A stretch of DNA of 64,000 nucleotides from Harmonia axyridis (lineage: Eukaryota; Arthropoda; Insecta; Coleoptera; Coccinellidae), in the NCBI RefSeq assembly GCF_914767665.1, contig NC_059505.1:21201506-21265505 (forward strand). Reading direction: 5' to 3'. The notes under the pieces were generated by a model. That model was not told where the DNA came from. It was given only the letters and a program-made list of their open reading frames with translations, and did not search any database. Below, piece after piece: positions 58,571 through 64,000 of the stretch (the first letter of the stretch is position 1; each line of letters starts with the position of its first letter). A program made the translations under genes and the position numbers.

Positions 58571-60880
58571 ATACCCGATGATGATTAAATTAGGAGGTTA
58601 GATTCAGAATATCAACGCGCAGTTTGCTCGCTAAATTTAGTTGGTATCGTTTGGTTAGTGACTTCTTAAAAAAATATTTTCAGAAATTTTTCCATATTTT
58701 TGTTGAAAAAAAATTGCCATTCTTCAGATTCCAATGAAATACTTTAGGGAACCTAAGCTCCGTATTCTTCAACAGTGAGCTGCATTTCAATTTGATTGGA
58801 TTTTAAGTTCAGGAGATAAAGGGAAAAACATGTCAAATTTCGCGTTTTTGCGCGCATGTTCTAGGGAAACAGCGTGCTATCGTTTTGTCACGATGTCTGT
58901 CTTTTTGAAATTTTTTCGCTAAAATGGTCTCAAACCGCTAGGTTGGATTCACTGATGAAGAATCCGTCTTTAAAATGAATTCTGTCCGGTCAGCCGACCT
59001 TCCGTCCGTTGTCACGATTGCGGGAAAACGAAGACATCTATCTAGATTTTCGGAATAGTTTGCGCATCAGAATGCGACGGTTGAGTTCATTAACCAGCCA
59101 CATGGGTCGAGCGGTTTCGGAGTTTTGAATCATTTGAAATTTTGAGGTTATGTTATTAATATATTAGGAACTAAATGTGCGATCGTATTCAAACGTAGTA
59201 CGTGAATGGGGAGTACTGACACGCAACTTTTAAAATTTTTCAATGAGATCGTATGTTTGGTAAATTCAAAAAAATTTGTTTTTCGAGAATTTTCGCAATT
59301 TTTTTGAAAAAAATTTTTTTTTCAAAAAGGAGTCATCAGATTTCCAATTAGTGTTTGCACATGTTTTGATATCAATATTTTCAACAGTACTCATAATTTT
59401 AATTTTATCCGATTTTAATTTTGGGAGACATTGCAAAAAGAATAAGTCGAATTTTGTGATATTTTCCTTAATAAGGTTATTATTTCTGAAATTACTCCAG
59501 AAATATGAATCTGAAGGAATTACTAACGTGCATTAGCTCGCAGAAATTCGTCGATATCGTTGTGTTAGTACACCAAAAAAAAATTATGGAAAATTTTCCC
59601 AATTTTTGATGTAAAAAATTTTTTTTCGAGAATCTATTCATCAGATTCGAACAATATTCCACACAAACCTTGAGATTAATATTCTCCATCAGTGTGCCAA
59701 ATTTCAGTCAGATTCGATTCCATTTTCCGGAGATTCACGGCAAAAGTATGTCGAATTTCTTGTTTATTTCTCGATTTCGTTGTTATTTCCGAAATAAATC
59801 AAATTATACCAATCCGATGATGACGAAACTTGGACTATAGTTAGCAAATGCTAATACACAATTCTGTTCAAATTTTCCTGATGATCGTGTCATCGAAACA
59901 ATCACCAAGGAATTCTAACATGCGCGCAAAAGCTCCTGACTTCACGTCAGTTCTTTTATATATTTTTTTTTATATACTGAGAAAACGATACCAACTTGAT
60001 TTTGTAGGCCATTGTGCGTTCGTATTCTGCAATTAATGAACATGTTGTCATGATTGGATCCGAATTATTCCGTAAATAACAAACAATACCGAGAAAAAAA
60101 CATGAAATTTTCCCACTTTCTATTAAAACTGAAATCAGATCTAATTTAAATTTGCACCACTGTTGTTGAATATTAACTTCAATGTCCATGCAGATTTTCA
60201 TCGAAATATGATGTACAGACACCGAAAAAAAATTTTTCAACAAAAGTCAGGAAAATAGTTTTTTCTGAATTTACAAACATTAAGATTCTAACAAATCGTT
60301 GCAACAGCAAGTGCGTCGGCATTCTACTAATTGCGCATTTTGGATATTATCGAATCAGTATTTCTTGACTTATTCTGGAAATAAGAACGAAACCTAAGAA
60401 AAACGCGACCTTTGACAATTTTGTTCTCAATATCTCCGATAGTTGAAAACGGAACAAACTGAAATTTTGTACACTATTGTGAAATATTGACAATAATGCG
60501 TGTGCAAAAATGCACTGAAATCTGATTGGTAGCTTCTGATGAAAAAAAATTATTAAAAATATTTTCGAAAAATATTCTTTTAAGATTTCAGTAACAATAC
60601 GACCTCAACAAATTTTTGGGCGCCAGTATTCTACAAGTAAGTACAAGTTTAAATTCGATCACATGAGTAGTTTCTGCGATATTGAGGAGGAGCCTTCAAA
60701 GATTCAAACTCAAAATCCTATCATGAAAAAACTTAGTTACTAGTTGAAAATTGCTAGTACAGAATTTTGTGCAGAGTTGCGTGATGACCGCTTCTTCAGA
60801 ACAATCCCACACGAATATTAACATGCGCGCGAAAGTTCCTGACTTCACGTCAATGCTTTTCTAGAATTCTTTACTATATT
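58571..60880. repeat. Diverged direct modules of the palindromic repeat family
   Basis: 58,620-59,260 is similar in the same orientation to 37,800-38,240, for example GCGCGCATGTTCTAGGG then AACAGCGTGCTATCG at 58,850, and TCACTGATGAAGAATCCGTC. Further modules with CAGATTCCAAT-, TTTGATAT- and GGAGA-type motifs follow to about 60,780. The conserved motif ACATGCGCGCAAAAG then TGACTTCACGTCAG occurs at 59,917-59,950 and again at 60,820-60,869. No coding frame was found. Confidence 0.65.
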
Positions 60881-61278
60881 GACCAGCCTAAATTCAAATA
60901 TAATATTATTACAACTGATACAGATCTGGATTCCAGAAACTAGATACAGATTGAGCACATTCACTAAATCAATATTTCATCCGAACAGATGTCTTTATGG
61001 AAGCGCGAACTATCCCTGAATTGAACAAAATCGCCGCTATCGAGAAAAGTGATGATTCATAACAATCAAAACAGGGGTAACGCTCTACTTGGGAAATATT
61101 ATGATTAATCACGAGAAACCAGCGTTGCCAGTTTGCCTCGACATCGAGGACGCCCAGAAATCGGTAAGGTGAAAGCAGTATATACTGTGGAGGAATATAC
61201 AGAAGTTGTAGTGAGCGCCCCAAGCGGCAGACACGCTGAACCATAATATACTAGTTGAATATTGAAATTTACGTCCCA
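60881..61278. other. No recognised feature
   Basis: AT-rich spacer with only short chance frames. GAGCGCCCCAAGCGGCAGAC near 61,212 is GC-rich and shares CCAAGCG with the palindrome to its right. Confidence 0.4.
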
Positions 61279-61406
61279 CTATCTTCTGAGCGTCCCCAAA
61301 AATTTTTGGTTTAAGCAGACTTCCAAGCGTCCATATATGGACGCTTGGTAGGCACCGGACGCTTGGTAGGCGGTAAATTGTCAATGTATGGACGCTCTGA
61401 AGATAG
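61279..61406. repeat. Nested palindrome element (128 bp)
   Basis: The outer arms CTATCTTCTGAGCGTCC (61,279-61,295) and GGACGCTCTGAAGATAG (61,390-61,406) are inverted, with one mismatch. Inside are a 14-bp palindrome CCAAAAATTTTTGG (61,296-61,309) and a perfect 26-bp palindrome at 61,323-61,348 (half site CCAAGCGTCCATA). A direct repeat GGACGCTTGGTAGGC occurs twice in 61,338-61,374. This looks like a small foldback element or a cruciform-forming site. Confidence 0.85.
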
Positions 61407-61411
61407 CAGGA

Positions 61412-61438
61412 TAAATATATATATATATATATATATAT
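61412..61438. repeat. AT dinucleotide microsatellite
   Basis: About twelve AT units, ending exactly where the next LTR begins. Confidence 0.9.
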
Positions 61439-62989
61439 TGTTATGGAATGGTATTATCAACTTATAAAATCAATGAGAATACATTACCAGACTCTATCTT
61501 TCGGAAACTACAGCAAATTCATCAGATAGATAATAAAATTTAACTTGATATGATCCAATAATTTTAAAGAAAAGTAGAGTAACTTTATTCATTTATTCCA
61601 TTCATTTGCACATTATAAAAGTAGCATAAATCCAATATTTCTCAAGTACTATATCAATATTCATTCAAAACATCTCAGGATCTGAAACAAAATGAAAATA
61701 TTAATAAAATTCAAGTTCAATTTGATAAAATCAACAAAAGATATTCAACTCAAGTATCAGGAACCATTTATATATCATGTAAATAATGTTAAAAGAGTCA
61801 AAAGACTGAATATTCAATTTTCATTCAAAATGATAAAAAATAATCATTTATTTTATATTTCCTATGTTAATTTTCATGAAATAGCTTGTGATCTAGTGAA
61901 TTACATCTAGATACAATCTCAAAAATGTAATATTAGCTAAAATTCCTAATAAAATTGTAAAAAATGGATAGGGATAGGATATCGAATGATAAATCAGGGA
62001 TTCTAAAGTAATTAATGTCTCAAACATACAAAAATGTATATATTTCTTTAGATTATAGTATAATTTAAAAATATGTAGTAGATTTTAGGAGTTATAGATA
62101 GAAATCTTTGAATATTAGGCCAAAGGAAGTGAATATTAGAAAAATTTCCAAATTGTATATAGAATATTTGAAAATTTTGTAACTTCGAATCGACCGAATG
62201 CAACATATGTGGTACCAAAAGATGCAGAAAAAAATGAAGAAATTAACTAGATCAAGATTGAAGAAGGAAAACTTACCTCAAAAGAGAAAATTGCGAAAGC
62301 ATCATATTTGGAAAATTTTTTGACATCCAAGGCAATCTTGATTTCAAGAAAAAATTGAAAATCTATATAAAGCCCAGCCGAATGACAGCTAGTCAGTCAG
62401 TAAAAAACCATTGTTGAGAGCACGTCACCTGACTCAAGAAATTTACCTGAAATAATTGATAAACGAAAGAATTTATTTACGAAAATTTGCAAGATATTAA
62501 AATTGTTAAATACGTACCTGAAAATCATTGTGAGAAGAAGTGGAAAATTATTTAATCAATTTCAAGAAGAAATTTCCCTGGATTCAAGCAAGTTGAAGCA
62601 ATATTAAATGGAAAATGGATTCAAAACAATGCAACTGAATTAATACGAATTAAGGTTATAATTCATTCGAGGTTAGGAGCATAGAAGACGATACCATACC
62701 ATAACATAGAACACTGATGAGGTCGATGAAGATTTAAATACGTAAATATAAGATTAGATTAATATAAATTTATTTATTAGATAAGAATTTCTTTATAGTT
62801 AGTGAATTTTGAAAATATTAATTAAATTAAAAAAAAATATAATTGAATTTGAATGAACCCTCCTGAGATATATAGAGTCGGCGCAAAATCATAAAAATAC
62901 AGTATCAAATTTAGTTATTGGATCGAATCAATTTAAATCAAATCAACAACAACATAATCTCAACTTGAAAATATATACGATCCATAACA
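61439..62989 (+). repeat. 5' LTR of the second LTR element
   Basis: Begins TGTTATGG and ends CCATAACA, a perfect 8-bp terminal inverted repeat with TG...CA ends. It contains TATATAAA at 62,364-62,371. A short frame at 61,692-61,910 is within the LTR and is not considered a gene. Confidence 0.8.
62364..62371 (+). promoter_or_regulatory. TATA box in the second LTR
   Basis: TATATAAA, followed about 25 bp later by AGTCAGTCAGT (62,391-62,401), which fits an insect initiator (TCAGT). This places the U3/R boundary at about 62,395. Confidence 0.65.
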
Positions 62990-62991
62990 AT

Positions 62992-63008
62992 TGTCGCCCA
63001 ACGCGTGG
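62992..63008 (+). promoter_or_regulatory. Primer binding site of the second LTR element
   Basis: TGTCGCCCAACGCGTGG two bases after the LTR end. It differs little from the TGGCGCCCAACGTGGGG type PBS known in retroelements. Confidence 0.7.
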
Positions 63009-63134
63009 CTTATATTAATTCAATTACAGCACGATTATATTAATTCAATTACAGCATTATTTTAAAAAAATTCCAAATTAATACATAATTGTTGGAATCA
63101 TATCATTGATTATATAAAAAAAAAAAAAAAAAAA

Positions 63135-64000
63135 ATGGAAACAAGAAGTAAAATGAAAATTGGAGAAAAAGGGGATGACGAAGAAAATGCAAGAGGAAAT
63201 ATGGAAATAAATGAAGAAAATAGAAAAGAACTGAATTTATTGGATATAATGACTGCAATAAAAAATTTAGAAGAAAATATGAGTAAAAAATTTGAAGATC
63301 AGTCGAAAAAATTGGAAGATCAGTCGAAAATACTGAATAAAAATTTTAAAGAAATTAAGGAAGAAATGAAAATTCATTTGGCAGATAAGGTAATTGAAAT
63401 GGAAAAGAATCTTGGGAATATATTAATGATTTGCAAGGAAAGGTTATATACCAAAAGGAATAAAGTACAAAAAGAATCTTCAGCTGAATTAGATACAGAA
63501 AGTAAAATATATGAAGAGAATTTGGAGATTTGTGAAACTGGAGTTCACAATCTAACAGAAGGAAATCTGAGTATTATATATAATGATATCGAAAAACAAA
63601 ATGAGCAACTAGAAATCAATAAGATTGAGATGTATAAAATTGCAAGAATTCAAAATGAGAAGTCGAATGAAAAATTGAAAATTTTAGGAGAGATCAACAT
63701 GAATTTCAATAAAAAATTAATAAATCAGTATACAGCACCTTCAATAGAATTTTCAGGAAATAAAAACAAGATTGACCAAAATATATATGAGCTAGGAAAT
63801 CCACAAAATTCAATAGAAGACAAATATTATGAAAATAAAGAGATAATTCTGAATTATAACAGTATAAGGGATCCTCAAGTGAAACCATCAGAACGATACA
63901 TTCAAGAAGTAGTGAAATATTCAAGAAAACTTGTCAATAGAGAACAAAACAAATGGGATATACAATTAAACAGAGTGGAATTTTTGTTGAAGACAATGCA
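63135..64000 (+). CDS. gag-like coiled-coil protein, partial (runs off the window)
   Basis: Uninterrupted frame from the ATG at 63,135 (right after a poly-A run) to the last base, at least 288 codons. It is preceded by an LTR and a PBS, so gag is the natural reading. The product begins METRSKMKIGEKGDDE and is rich in Lys, Glu, Asn and Ile. Residues about 30-110 hold a heptad coiled coil with a short direct repeat (FEDQSKKLEDQSK). A second helical part lies at about 150-200. No zinc knuckle or known capsid motif is visible in this part. I judge it real because random AT-rich sequence would not stay open this long. Confidence 0.75.
   Translation, partial: METRSKMKIGEKGDDEENARGNMEINEENRKELNLLDIMTAIKNLEENMSKKFEDQSKKLEDQSKILNKNFKEIKEEMKIHLADKVIEMEKNLGNILMICKERLYTKRNKVQKESSAELDTESKIYEENLEICETGVHNLTEGNLSIIYNDIEKQNEQLEINKIEMYKIARIQNEKSNEKLKILGEINMNFNKKLINQYTAPSIEFSGNKNKIDQNIYELGNPQNSIEDKYYENKEIILNYNSIRDPQVKPSERYIQEVVKYSRKLVNREQNKWDIQLNRVEFLLKTM

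Larger units (their letters stand above)
61439..64000 (+). mobile_element. Second LTR retrotransposon, 5' part (continues past the window)
   Basis: A 1,551-bp 5' LTR, a primer binding site and the beginning of an open gag-like frame. The 3' LTR lies outside, so identity, age and target duplication cannot be judged. A long LTR plus a PBS close to GCGCCCAACGTGG is seen in gypsy-superfamily elements of the Osvaldo/Ulysses kind. That placement is tentative. Confidence 0.82.

Overview
The window looks like repeat-dominated DNA from an animal nuclear genome, most likely an insect. It is AT-rich and I could not find one convincing host gene. About 30 kb is a tandem satellite. Almost everything else is transposable elements typical of arthropods: PHD-finger ORF1 non-LTR retrotransposons, D,D34D mariner, Ty1/copia relics, an env-bearing gypsy (errantivirus-like) element, and the 5' end of a second LTR element. 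I cannot name the species. Pericentromeric or other heterochromatin is the natural reading.

Layout. 1-14,144 and 18,171-33,788 are one satellite array built from a short 178-bp monomer and a long 330-bp (sometimes 320-bp) monomer. The long monomer is the short one plus an extra segment of about 150 bp. Larger blocks of monomers are duplicated again: 1-5,575 recurs at 6,072-11,646, and three shorter block pairs occur in the right half. The array is interrupted at 14,145-18,170 by a full-length CR1/Jockey-type non-LTR retrotransposon with both ORFs open. It ends at 33,788 against a second, broken element of the same type, whose 3' end lies on the minus strand and whose 5' part lies on the plus strand. 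That is the arrangement expected from twin priming.

36,600-49,837 is a graveyard of repeats: a roughly 1.9-kb imperfect palindrome with a 35-nt hairpin at its centre, a 0.4-0.55 kb repeat (here called X) in three copies, two mariner copies, copia reverse-transcriptase relics, and a DUF4817-like transposase relic. Two homologous blocks (A, 40.7-45.1 kb; B, 47.1-49.8 plus 57.5-58.6 kb) show an old segmental duplication. Block B was later split by the gypsy element.

49,842-57,483 is that gypsy element, with 315-bp LTRs that read as identical and a perfect ATAT target duplication. It shows a primer-binding site, gag, a classic A-AAT-TTT minus-one frameshift heptamer into pol (protease, RT, RNase H, integrase), a splice acceptor just before env, an intact env frame, and a polypurine tract. 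gag and pol carry five coding lesions despite the matching LTRs.

58,571-60,880 repeats the modules of the palindromic element. 61,279-61,406 is a nested palindrome. From 61,439 to the window edge lies the start of another LTR retrotransposon: a 1,551-bp 5' LTR, a PBS, and an uninterrupted coiled-coil gag-like frame of at least 288 codons that leaves the window.

All positions and similarities were read by eye. Boundaries marked approximate may be off by tens of bases.
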